The notes under the pieces were generated by a model. The model worked only from the letters and a program-made list of their open reading frames with translations. It was not told the DNA's origin and searched no databases. A program made the translations under genes and the position numbers. From Euperipatoides rowelli (lineage: Eukaryota > Onychophora > Udeonychophora > Euonychophora > Peripatopsidae): DNA of 11,921 nucleotides. The stretch lies in NCBI GenBank assembly GCA_003024985.2, contig PXIH01S0000252.1; one strand, written 5' to 3'. Numbering within the stretch: position 1 is the first letter of the stretch; each line of letters begins with the position of its first letter. Positions 1 to 8,651 of this stretch are shown here, in pieces.

Positions 1-148
1 TTAAAAAAAAAAAAGGGGGAGCTTCCTCATCTAAAAAATTGAGTTAATAATATAAAAAAATAAACTCCCTCCCGCGTCCAATATTTGAAAATGAATAACC
101 AGAAACTATATTCTAACTTTTAGTGCCCTTAAGCATCACAGAATAAGT
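1..148. other. AT-rich sequence, nothing recognised
   Basis: Short A and T runs, no open reading frame of note and no repeat structure. An A-run next to a G-run near position 15 looks like a polypurine tract, but no LTR follows it. Confidence 0.6.
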
Positions 149-468
149 GCTCTGCCAACCTTATATTACCTTAGTACTCAAACATACAATATAATACACA
201 GTATATTTTATATTCATACAAGTAGCTACTAGCTACAACATAATTAATAATGTATTTAATAATTATATTATTGCTTTATCTTTATTTAAAATATCACTTG
301 AAACTTGTATTCTCTCATACATTTTAAACTAAAGTTTAGTTAGCTTCAAACTATTAAATGTATACATGTTTTATATAACCAAAAAGGGTTAAAATGTTTT
401 CCGTATTGTAAACTAAGAATAAGGTATTCTATGTTATGCAGTGATAAACTAGATAATGTTGGCAGAGC
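149..468. repeat. Possible MITE with 18-bp imperfect terminal inverted repeats
   Basis: GCTCTGCCAAC at 149-159 returns as its exact reverse complement at 458-468. Extended inward, the arms match at 16 of 18 positions. The enclosed 320 bp is AT-rich and non-coding, the usual size of a miniature inverted-repeat element. I see no convincing target-site duplication outside the arms, so the element could be old or the match a coincidence. No family is assigned. Confidence 0.35.
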
Positions 469-776
469 TTAGTTAGTTACCATAAATAATAAAACTAGGC
501 AGAAGGACTACTTGTTTTTCCTAGGAAGAACATTACATACAAAGTTTAGGCTACTGAACATTACCTACAAGGTCTTATAAACTATTCATATATTGGAACT
601 TACATTTCTTGTGTAGCTGCTATAATTCAAGCTTGGATTTTCTAAACCATTGACCACACATCCAGAATGAAGAAGCCATTACTACTTTTTACTCCAACCA
701 CCCTATCCTGAAGTTACAAACCAAACTTTTCCCCACACCCATACCTTCAATCATCTACCTGTTTGGTTGGAGCCAA
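469..776. other. AT-rich non-coding stretch
   Basis: No coding or RNA gene is seen. The only local structure is a small direct repeat: gaacattacMtacaa occurs at 528-542 and again at 556-570, offset by 28 bp. It looks like a small slippage duplication. Confidence 0.5.
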
Positions 777-968
777 CTCTGATACCACCATTAGATTTTA
801 TCAAGCTTCCCAGCAGAAAACCTTTCTTATGGAAATGGCCACTCCAATGTGCAACCAGTACAAAAAGAAGACAGAAAAGAAACTGGCTCTTCTGTTTTCC
901 TAACCTTCAGAGAAGTGACAGATGTATTTTCTTTGTGGGGTTCCAAAATTGTTTTCCAATTTGCCAAC
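777..968 (-). repeat. Weak candidate: copia-like primer-binding site with adjoining LTR-like stretch
   Basis: On the minus strand the bases at 787-777 read TGGTATCAGAG, the primer-binding site (complement of the initiator Met-tRNA 3' end) used by many plant-type copia elements. The sequence upstream on that strand, back to a TGTTGG at about 968, would be a roughly 180-bp LTR. The predicted LTR end is not a clean CA, no second copy of this LTR is in the window, and no gag is recognisable after the site. Animal initiator tRNAs usually end differently, which weakens the call. An open frame at 767-979 on the plus strand crosses this stretch and resembles no protein I know. Confidence 0.2.
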
Positions 969-987
969 AACTTGAATAGAGACACTC

Positions 988-1405
988 ACTTGCCAACAAG
1001 GTCTTTGTGGTCTGCAATCCTCTGCTGAACAGTAAAATGTTCATATTGTTTTATATTGTTAGTGCACTCTATATACTATCTTAAGCCTGCTCACATAAAT
1101 ATAATCAGAATACTATAAATATAATATTACTATTTAGAATAATGCATATTTGAATTGTTTTACAAGATATTGATAACTGCACCAAGAGAGTCAACTTTTC
1201 TCTGTATCCCTATATTTTTTTATGGTATTTCACCCTATTTATACCACATATCCAGTGGATGTGAATTATAAATTTACTGTGCATATCTTTGGTACATATG
1301 CAGACAACCCTTAGAAAATTATATCATCCAAAGGGATCTTGAACTTAGCTTATTTTGACAAAGAAGTTTATATCATATACAGTAACTAGCTAATCTTTCT
1401 TTCAG
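988..1405. other. AT-rich non-coding stretch
   Basis: Nothing recognisable before the pyrimidine-rich run ending in CAG at about 1405. If the next entry is an exon, this would be its upstream intron. Confidence 0.5.
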
Positions 1406-1622
1406 GATGGCAGCTTATAGCTTTCCCAAATGTAATCTGAACTGCAGTCGTGAAGTGGTCCTTTTAAGACTACAGGATCAACTATATTTTAGTGGGGATC
1501 TGACTTGGTTCCCGTTTGCTTTTCCTCCGGGCAGACCCAGACACATTCCAATACTTCAATTAGAAAATATATTAATCAGAATGATGTTTCATTATGCAAT
1601 AGTCATTAGACATGTTTATTGA
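1406..1622 (+). CDS. Possible terminal exon of an unrecognised gene, 71 codons
   Basis: A pyrimidine-rich run ending TTCTTTCAG at about 1405 looks like a 3' splice site. It is followed directly by an ATG and 71 open codons ending in TGA at 1620-1622. The stretch is less AT-rich than its surroundings up to about 1550, and the middle of the translation (FSGDLTWFPFAFPPGRP) is less biased than the usual AT-rich noise. An AATAAA lies downstream near 1711. No domain is recognised, no good splice donor is present within it, and other frames and the minus strand are also partly open. It could be a chance open frame. Confidence 0.2.
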
Positions 1623-1937
1623 AGTTACTAAAGCAGGGATTTTTTAAAAAAAATAAGTTACTAAAATTTCAAATTTTGATTAAATACATTTGTTTCAAAA
1701 GTAATCATAAATAAACTTAGTTCAATAATAATATTTTTAAATAAAAAAATTAGTTAATAAAAATGCTAGGCATTCCCTAAACCATATGGATTTATCAAAA
1801 AATATATACAGTAACCATTATATTTATTTAACACTCTGCACTGTTATCAAATAACACTTTTTTCTTAAGTACTTTAATTTATGTTATCCTTACAACTTCT
1901 ATTAACTATTTTTATTTTCTCATTTTTCTTTTTGAAG
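1623..1937. other. AT-rich non-coding stretch, possible intron
   Basis: Very AT-rich with poly-A and poly-T runs. The T-rich run from about 1905 ending TTTTTGAAG at 1937 would serve as the polypyrimidine tract and acceptor of the next candidate exon. Confidence 0.4.
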
Positions 1938-2103
1938 CCAAATCCCTATGTTTGTGCAAATTCACCAAAAATGGAAAAAGCTTTATTTTGGCCAATGTGA
2001 AGCTCCTGGTGTCCGTACAGATTTTGATATAGTACATTTAAAAAGAGCCCCACCACAGTTTTATCATCTTTCAGGTCTTCTGGATGTTTTTAAAGGAAAA
2101 CTA
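1938..2103 (+). CDS. Candidate internal exon of an unidentified cellular gene
   Basis: The segment is bounded by a T-rich acceptor ending AG at 1936-1937 and a GTAAGA donor at 2104-2109. After one split-codon base it encodes 55 residues without a stop. The translation is varied and protein-like: it includes LYFGQCEAPGVRTDFDIVHL, then KRAPPQFYHLSGLLDVF. That is unlike the Lys/Asn/Ile/Tyr-rich noise from AT-rich DNA, and codons are spread across G and C. The frame stays open past the donor to 2154, so the donor is not forced. I do not recognise the family; the sequence carries no retroelement motif. It may belong to a gene whose other exons lie outside the window, or be a pseudogene exon. Confidence 0.4.
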
Positions 2104-2154
2104 GTAAGAAAATTTGATGATAAATGTGCAGTATATTTTGTTTTAGTTTCTTAA

Positions 2155-3462
2155 AAGAAAAATGTTAATTTTTTATTGATTAATTAATATCAGGTAACTC
2201 TTCATGTTTCAAGAAAAAAAATGGATAATTGAATTATAAATTAACAATGCATTTGGAAAAAGGAGATGATTTTTACTCAACCTAAGAAATTATTAATTTT
2301 TTTTTATTAACTATAACAAAGAAGTGCAAAGGAAATGATAATTGTGAACAATTTTTACATAATTACCCTCAACAAATCCTATGAAAGTTTATTGGCTATG
2401 AATTTAGTTACATTTAGAAATTTTTCTAAAATTTCTATATTAAATAGGCTACCATAATTATAAAACTTTAATGAAATTTATTTTCCTGATAAAATACTTT
2501 TTTGTTGAAAATAAAAATTTATTATAAATGTAGTAATTTTAGATTTACACTAATGTTGCATTCTTGTAACTCGATGTGTAAATCACATTTATGTAAATAA
2601 AATCTAATGTTAAGGATTAAGGAAAGGAATGAAATATAAGCATTTCTTTTATTTTACTAATAATTATGAATCCTTGTTACATTTTAAAAATTGTATCTTT
2701 AGATGTGGGTACTGGATGAAGAAGTGATTTTAATATGCATAACATTTATTTTTATACAAAACATTTTCATTGAGATTTTGAAGCAATGTGAAATAAATGA
2801 ATTAATCTCTCTCAGACTATCACAACATTAACAAATGCATGGAAGTGAAATTACATACTCATTTTTAACAATTTTTCATTGTCTAATTTTTATTCTAAAA
2901 TAAACAGTTTTTAAAAAAACTAAAATGAATGAAAGAAATATACAGTAAATGAATTATAACTATGGCAAAGTTTGTGCAAGAAGAATAGACCATGTAATTT
3001 AAAGAGTGGTATTAATAAAAAAATTTATTAGTCCAATAACATAAATTAAATCTGCGTAAATCAAGATTAGCTGTAGTTCAATTTTCTTGAGTTAAGAATT
3101 AACTAGTCTAATAATTTTGTATAACATCCAGAATACATTTAAAAAAGTTACCCTAGTATATTATGTAATCCTAATCTGAAATTACAAAGCACACAAATGA
3201 TTAAATTCTTATAATTTGAATAGTCCAAACAATATTTTTTTGTTTAAGTATTCCTTAATTATACCTGTAAATTATAATTTCCCATAAAATTTTTTTATTT
3301 ATTTTTAAGAGGTTTTTTTAAATGAGAATATACAGTAAATAGTTTTTTTTTTTTCAACAAATATTTGCACATAATAAGAATTATAATAATTACATTAGTA
3401 CTTTTTCTTAGTAAACATTCAAGTCATTTAATATCATAAAATGGTACATAAATTAATAAATT
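2155..3462. other. Long AT-rich stretch without genes
   Basis: About 1.3 kb of very AT-rich sequence with stops in all frames, many homopolymer runs and no recognisable element. It contains two of the window's recurring TATACAGT motifs, at 2939 and 3329. It could be intron or intergenic DNA. I searched it for continuation of the copia element on the minus strand and saw none. Confidence 0.6.
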
Positions 3463-3602
3463 CATACTTATGGTATAAATATGTAAAATGTTATTGTTAA
3501 TAGTGATAAGTTAATTATATGTTATAAAAGTATAGAATAATAATGATAAAATTAGTTAATTATATATTGATATTATTTAGTTAAGTAATTACTAAGAACT
3601 AC
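3463..3602 (+). repeat. Partial 5' LTR of a Ty3/Gypsy element
   Basis: This stretch aligns over about 140 bp, with scattered mismatches and small indels, to 4862-4999. Shared blocks include ATGTAAAATGTTATTGTTAA, ATGTTATAAAAGTATAGAAT and AAGAACTAC. Its position before a plus-strand pol remnant, with the second copy just after a polypurine tract, makes the pair LTRs. The start is degraded: the TGTGAC seen in the 3' copy is not intact here. Homology stops at 3602, so the rest of the LTR, the primer-binding site and the gag to RNase H region are missing. Confidence 0.75.
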
Positions 3603-3603
3603 T

Positions 3604-4848
3604 AATATCTGGTGAAAAACTAGAGCTATTTATAACTGAAATAGCTAAAGATAGCCAACTTATTTTAAAATTGTGTAGAACTGGATGGCCAAATGAAAAA
3701 TATAAAGTGCCAAAAGAAATAAAATGTTATTGGAATGCTAGAAAGCAAATTTATGAAAAACAAGGTTTAGCCATGTTGGGCAATAAAGTAATTATTCCTA
3801 AAATAAAACACATTTAGGTATTGTGAAAACCAAAATGAAAGGCACAACAGTTAATATTTTGGAAAGGTTTGTCTGTAGATATAGAGAATATGATATTAAA
3901 GTGTAAAAAATGTGAACAATATCATAGAAGTAAACAAAAGGAACCTCTTATTGAAAGACCTGTACCACAATATCCTTTTGAGGTAGTGGCTACAGATATA
4001 TTTACTTATGCAAATAAATATTACCTAGTAATAGCTTGTTATTTATCAAGATGGATAGATGTTGTGAACCTATCTAGTAAGTAAGCAGAGGAAGTCATCG
4101 GAAAACTTAAAAATATTTTTTGCAAATCATGGAATACCACAGAAAATAGTATCAGATAATGTACCCTTTAAATGAATAGTATGTCATTTTTGAATTTTTG
4201 TAAAAAATGGGGTATAGATCAAGAATTGGTAAGTCCATATTATCCAAGATCAAATGATTTTGCAGAAAATATGGTAGGAGTCACTAAACAAATGAAGAAA
4301 ATTAATTCTGTAGAAGATGAGTTACAATTAGCAGTTGAATTATAGAACAAGTCCTATAGAGGGAAGTGAATATACACCAGCCCAATTAGCAATGTCTAGA
4401 AACTTGTGCTAAAATTTGTAAAAATACAAATGAATAACTGAAAGAAATAAAAAACAAACAGAGACACTACTATAATAAGCATACCAGAGCATATAAAGAA
4501 TTTAATGTAAATGATAGTGTACTAATGAAAAAAGAAGGATGAATGGAAGGTAGTAGTGGTAACAGCTAAACATTCAGCACCTCGTTCAAACATGGCCACA
4601 GCAGGATTTGGACATGTGTATAGGAGAAATAGTATTGATTTGAGAAAATCAAGAAATGAACCAATCCAAATCGATAATGAATCGGATATAGACATTGAAA
4701 ATAATGACTATGTAAAACCCTAAAGAGACTAAAGTTAATAAAAAAAAGAAGTGAGCCAAAGTCACAAGTAAATAATTCATATGTGACTAAATCTGGAAGA
4801 ACTGTAATAAAACCCAGGTGGCACAAAGATTATGAAATTAAAGGACAC
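3604..4848 (+). pseudogene. Ty3/Gypsy pol remnant: integrase region (K02A2.6-like)
   Basis: This is the decayed 3' part of a Ty3/Gypsy pol gene. In normal elements the integrase inserts element cDNA into the host genome. In order one can read a pre-integrase linker (GWPNEKYKVPKE, about 3683-3718, then NKVIIPK near 3785-3805), the second half of the zinc-binding domain (CKKCEQY, about 3902-3922) and the core catalytic triad. The triad is Asp in ATDIF at 3995, Asp in SDN at 4155, and Glu after YYPRSNDFA at 4265. A C-terminal SAPRS...YRRNS...LRK block (about 4572-4650) is typical of this family. Multiple in-frame stops (for example at about 3816 and 4082) and frameshifts leave the longest open piece at 3869-4084. 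Gag, protease, reverse transcriptase and RNase H are absent. Confidence 0.9.
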
Positions 4849-4849
4849 T

Positions 4850-4860
4850 AAAAGGGGGAG
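4850..4860 (+). promoter_or_regulatory. Polypurine tract of the Ty3/Gypsy element
   Basis: AAAAGGGGGAG lies directly before TGTGACATGG, where the 3' LTR begins. This is the standard plus-strand priming site arrangement of Gypsy elements and it sets the LTR start at 4862. Confidence 0.85.
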
Positions 4861-4999
4861 ATGTGACATGGTATATATGTAAAATGTTATTGTTAATAGT
4901 TAAGTTAATTATCATATGTTATAAAAGTATAGAATAATCTTAATGATAAAATAAGTTAAGTATATATTATTATTCGATTAAGTAATTATTAAGAACTAC

Positions 5000-5853
5000 C
5001 AGGGCCGGATTATAGAATAGATAAAAAAGACAAATGTCTTGGGGCCCGGGATTTTTTGGGACCCAAAATTTTTTGAAATTTTAATTTTTTTTATTTATTT
5101 TCATAACGGCCAAGGCCAATTAAGGAATCATTAATTTTATTTAAATNGATGATTCCAGCTAATAAAGACTTTTCAAGTTATTAGAGTTAATAGTTATAGT
5201 ATCTCTAGTAAATTTCAGTACAACAAGCCGGAGGTGCTTTCACAAGATAAGGGACCTCCTGGTTTTGGGAAAAGCCCACCTTCTAGAAAATTGTATAAAT
5301 GTAGGTTTGTTTCATACATTTTAATGATGTTTTAAGGCAAGTTAAATGCAAAAGAAAGTGATTAGGCTAGATATCTCTAATTACTAAAATGGGCCTAAAC
5401 ATTGTAATGTGAAAAGTTAATATCACTGTTTAAAAACTGACAATGTTTATTAACATGGATAAACCCTCTATAGGTCTGTATATACCCTACCAAAAACATA
5501 AAAATAAAATAATAATTTTATTTAGTGGTGAGGCTTCTCAAAATTGGNGGCAATAACTATGGGTATACCATACCAAAAATATTTTATTTATATAGAAGTG
5601 GAGTGCCTAAAATTGGAGCCACTGACTAATTTTGTTAACATGGATAAAACTAACTTAGGTCTATGTATAGCATATCAATTTTTTTTTTTTAGGGGTAGAG
5701 CCCATCAAAATTGGGGGCCACTAATTTTTATTAACATAGATAAAACTTACAAAAGGTTTGTGCATACCATATCAAAAAAAAAAAAATTAGGGGTGGAGGC
5801 CCCATAAAATTGGGAGCCCTGAGAGTGTGCCCACTGATAAATCCCCACCCCTG
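5000..5853. mobile_element. Non-autonomous hAT-type element nested in the LTR
   Basis: It begins CAGGGCCGGATTATAG, a terminus typical of a common animal hAT group. This is followed by the group's usual subterminal GGGGCCC and GGGACCC blocks and A/T-rich tracts. The far end, reverse complemented, reads CAGGGGTGGGGATTTATCAG, an imperfect inverted copy with a two-base gap. There is no transposase coding, so it would depend on a transposase from elsewhere. The expected 8-bp target duplication is not found: AGAACTAC precedes the element and CATATATA follows. Either one end has decayed or the true right end differs. Two ambiguous bases (N) lie at 5147 and 5548. Confidence 0.7.
5450..5825. repeat. 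Minisatellite of about 95 bp in four degenerate copies inside the hAT element
   Basis: Units begin near 5450, 5556 (lacking its start), 5635 and 5731. Each contains TTAACATRGATAAA, a TATACCATACCAAAAA-like segment with a variable A or T run, then GGGGTGGAGGC and CAAAATTGGGGGCCACT. The last two units are about 96 and 95 bp and most alike. The open frame at 5544-5807 is only a by-product of the repeat. Confidence 0.75.
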
Positions 5854-5927
5854 CATATATAGTAATTTTGTGTACAATAAACACTTCTAGGCTGAGCTAA
5901 GCACTAATATAATAATAAAAACAATAT

Positions 5928-6066
5928 TTTTTTGTTTATATTTTTGATCTGGTAAAGGAACGAAAAAGGAACTTGGAACTGGAACTAGTTCCTTTTTTTT
6001 TTGTCTATATTTTTGATCTGGTAAAGGAACGAAAAAGGAACTTGGAACTGGAACTAGTTCCTTTTT
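5928..6066. repeat. Tandem duplication of a 69-bp unit
   Basis: Two nearly identical copies, about 5928-5996 and 5997-6065, run from a T-run through TATATTTTTGATCTGG and GGAACGAAAAAGGAAC to GGAACTAGTTCC. The offset is exactly 69 bp. The block TATATTTTTGATC occurs a third time at 6141, just outside the element's right end. Confidence 0.85.
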
Positions 6067-6140
6067 CAAAACAGGAACTAGTTCCTATTTTTTAAAGGAA
6101 CTGGAACTAGTTCCTTTTTCACTGGAATATCCCAACACTG
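5936..6140. mobile_element. Fragment of a second hAT-type element with palindromic subterminal repeats
   Basis: The right end CCCAACACTG at 6131-6140 is the reverse complement of CAGTGTTGGG, a well-known hAT terminus. Inside lie four copies of the 12-bp palindrome GGAACTAGTTCC, at 5981-5992, 6050-6061, 6074-6085 and 6103-6114. No matching left terminus is found, so the element is truncated or rearranged on that side. There is no coding sequence; the minus-strand open frame at 5887-6069 is a by-product of the duplicated unit. Confidence 0.55.
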
Positions 6141-6354
6141 TATATTTTTGATCATGTGATTTTACTATGATGTGAAATTTTTTATATTGTAGGTAGTCAG
6201 TCATATTGCTGTATGTGTATTTTACTGTGTGTAAAATAAACTTTGAATCTGTAAATCTAAGTGTTCTTTGTGATCATCCATGATAGTCAAATAACAGTGA
6301 TTGATTACTTAGTATTTATTCTATATGCATTTACCAAATTAATCATAAAAAAAT

Positions 6355-7130
6355 ATCAGATTCACCTGCTAGCAGTATGTCATCTATGTAAAATAGTATA
6401 TATGTAATCTTTCCATTTGTTTAATTTTTAGAGTAGAAATTGGTATCTGCTTTGCTACATAGAAAGTTCAAGAATAGTAATGCTTTGTTTACTTTCTTAT
6501 TTCACATCCGGGCCGACTGTATCAATCCATAGATACTTTGGTTTAGTTTTAGCACTATTTTATTCCTTTACATGCTCTATGAATCTAGCTGGTTGTTGCA
6601 TAAAGAGTTCTTCATCCAGTTCTCCATTAAGAAAAGCACCTTTGTTGGCTGCTATTGCAAGTAGTATACAAACGCCAAACGGTTTCATGTTTCACAACAG
6701 GGGCGAAGGTTTAATCATAATCTTCTCCAAATTTCTGTGTGAATCCTCTTGCTATTAGCCTAGATTTATATTTGAATATCGCCAGGGCCATTCTTGATTT
6801 TGAAAACCCATTTTGTTGAAATTGCTTTTCTTTCAGGTGGTAGACTAATGTGGTGAGGTCCCATACATTTAGGTCTTTCATTGCAATTATCCATTTTTCT
6901 TACTCATTTTGTCCTAGTTTCATCATTTCATTCCAGGAGGACGGTTCACAATAATCATTGTAGTTTTGACTTTGTAGGAAAGTCTTTTACTGGGTANTCC
7001 CTTGTTTGATCTTTGTGAGCATCTTGGTAATGAGTTTTCCTCTGTTGGTAAAGATTCTAAATTGGTTTCTTTTTTTCTGCGACAAAGTAATTCAACACTG
7101 TTATTGTTGTTATAGATTATTGTTGTTTTG
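6355..7130 (-). pseudogene. Ty1/Copia pol remnant: reverse transcriptase domain
   Basis: This reverse transcriptase remnant, on the minus strand, would copy element RNA into DNA if intact. Reading downward one finds a WIIAMKDLNVWDL block (about 6890-6850), YKSRLIARGFTQ then FGEDYD (about 6770-6715), TFAPVVKHET (about 6712-6683) and GAFLNGELDEELFMQQPARF (about 6640-6580). Then come KLNQSIYGLIQSARM (about 6550-6505) and the catalytic YIDD of YIDDILLAG at 6390-6379. All are diagnostic of Copia. The sequence needs several frame changes and contains stops, for example after FGEDYD. Homology ends about 20 codons after YIDD, so the connection and RNase H domains are missing. The break lies within about 60 bp of the end of the gypsy 3' LTR. 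An N is at 6997. Confidence 0.9.
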
Positions 7131-8160
7131 TGTTTACCTTTCTAGGGATTTGGGCTCTGGAATATTTTGGAAAAGGCATTGGGTTTTTATTTTATCTTCA
7201 TTTGTTCTTACTGATCTACTGATCCAGGTTTTATTGATTTTGGGATCAAGAATTCTATAATCAATGAGTACACCTTCAATTGCCGCCTTATCCCATTTCT
7301 TTTTTTTTTATTGTTTGGGTACGAATGAAAATGTTCTGGAGCCAAATAGCCTAATATGTTCAAGATTGGGTTTTGAACCATTCCAGAGCTCGTAAGGAGT
7401 TGTAGAGAAGCTTTGACTCGGAAGCTTATTTTGTAAATAGGCTTCCCACCAGAATCTGTTATATAGGTTTGCATCTAATAACATTAATTTTGCCATTTCA
7501 GTCAGGGAATGTTTTTTTTTTTGCTACGTTATTCTTTTGGGGAGTAAAAGGTACTGTGTATTGATATTCCATCCGTTCTTTATTAAAATAATTTTTCATT
7601 TCATTACTTACATATTCTTTTATATTATTTGCATGGTCACTAACAAGTTTGTAACCAAACTTGTTAGTAACTTTAGCACAATAGTCTTTCAAGTTGTAGC
7701 TTCATTCTTTTGCTTAAGTAAAAATATACTGTATATGTAAACCAAAAAAAATCATCGATGAAGGTCACTAGGGGTTGTTGTAGCCATTGGAACTCAAAAA
7801 TTTCTATGGATTAACTGAAGTGGTTTCTTTGGCTTAGTTTTACTATGAGGATATGGTTTTTGTTACAATTTTCTTTTTAAGCAATATTAACAATATAAGT
7901 TTGTTATAGTGATAATTATTCCATTTGCTAAATTGGGTGAGTTTAATTTTTCAATAGCTGTAGGATCTATGACCCAACCGACAATGCCATAATGCTATGT
8001 TTGAAGTATTACATTGAAATTTGACTAGTTTTCCATTCAATTTAGCTTGGGTTATTTGCTCAGTTTTATAATGGATTACCGTATGCATTTATTGTCTTTT
8101 AATAATACTGTATAGCCATGTCTTAAAATACATTGTAGCTAACTGACAAAAGTCCACTTT
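7131..8160 (-). pseudogene. Ty1/Copia pol remnant: GAG-pre-integrase and integrase
   Basis: It continues the reverse transcriptase remnant upstream on the minus strand. In order: GYTVLLKDNKC (8117-8085), LWHCRLGH of the GAG-pre-integrase domain (7992-7969), KPYPHSKTKPKKPLQLIH (about 7860-7808), VTFIDDF with the first catalytic Asp (7768-7748), and KLVSDH with the second. EYVSNEMKNYF (about 7610-7575) and YTVPFTPQ follow. Downstream come LLDANL, TTPYELWNGSKPNLEHIRLFG (about 7410-7345) and a C-terminal IEGVLIDYR. The largest open pieces are 7692-7498, 7496-7308 and 7474-7208. The catalytic Glu expected after VA is replaced by Lys in an A-run near 7515, and SDN is SDH. Frameshifts occur at homopolymers near 7508 and 7308. 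The element is inactive. Confidence 0.92.
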
Positions 8161-8229
8161 AAAGAGACAATGTTTAGTACATTTTAAAGAATTACATATG
8201 TCAAATACCAAAAGTGGTAAGGCTTTGTT
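8161..8229. other. Junction zone between copia and the unassigned block
   Basis: Copia-like reading on the minus strand fades here (a weak CQLA-like segment sits near 8150). The exact edge of the copia sequence cannot be placed. Confidence 0.4.
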
Positions 8230-8540
8230 GGACTTAAAGAGCTTCCCTCCTCCCTAATTTGCTCTATTCTATCCCGAGGAAGATTATTTATTTGAAAGAC
8301 AACTAATTTACATCCAAGCCTGATCTATTCCTTAATCTATATAACTACTTATCTCCGAAACCAACGCTCAATTAAGGCAACAGCATGGGAGAGCTCATAG
8401 CTATATAAGATATGAATACACCTACTAGGATGGGGGGACCTTATTTCCAGTACATACCCTATAAATCCAATTTAGTCATCATTGCTAATAAGAAAATTTA
8501 ATTTATAATTGCATGAATCGTGGAAACTGAGCCACTCTTA

Positions 8541-8612
8541 ATCATATTTGTAATACATGCGGTGCGGACGTGAACAATCATGCTGCCTACCTCTTTGCAT
8601 TACAAATATGAT
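8541..8612. repeat. Perfect 14-bp inverted repeat with 44-bp loop
   Basis: ATCATATTTGTAAT at 8541-8554 is exactly reversed and complemented at 8599-8612. The loop (8555-8598) is comparatively GC-rich and contains CATGC and its near inverse. As RNA this would fold into a hairpin of about 72 nt. It could be the core of a small element, a hairpin RNA or a palindrome in a larger repeat. Nothing here proves transcription. Confidence 0.7.
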
Positions 8613-8651
8613 TTCTAACTAGGAAAGGTATTTATATTATCTCCATAGCCC

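Larger units (their letters stand above)
4862..6295 (+). repeat. 3' LTR of the Ty3/Gypsy element, split by two nested hAT-type elements
   Basis: The LTR starts with TGTGACATGG after the polypurine tract and matches the 5' LTR up to 4999. It is then interrupted at 5000-5853 and again at about 5936-6140. The intervening piece 5854-5935 holds an AATAAA at about 5878. The last piece, 6141-6295, has a second AATAAA at about 6236 and a pyrimidine-mixed tail typical of Gypsy U5, ending ATAACA at about 6295. Removing both insertions leaves about 375 bp, a normal LTR size. The exact end is uncertain because the 5' LTR lacks this part and no target-site duplication is visible. Confidence 0.65.

Noticed and set aside
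4566-4826. Minus-strand 86-codon open frame
   Set aside because: It lies opposite the Gypsy integrase C-terminus, which is clearly on the plus strand; the frame is a shadow.
4992-5861. 8-bp target-site duplication around the first hAT element
   Set aside because: The flanks AGAACTAC and CATATATA do not match, so no duplication is claimed.
5887-6069. Minus-strand open frame with a repeated peptide
   Set aside because: The repeated peptide is only the translation of the 69-bp tandem duplication in the hAT-type fragment.
6480-7260. Plus-strand open frames of 92 and 84 codons
   Set aside because: They are antisense to the copia reverse transcriptase and integrase remnants, whose motifs read on the minus strand.
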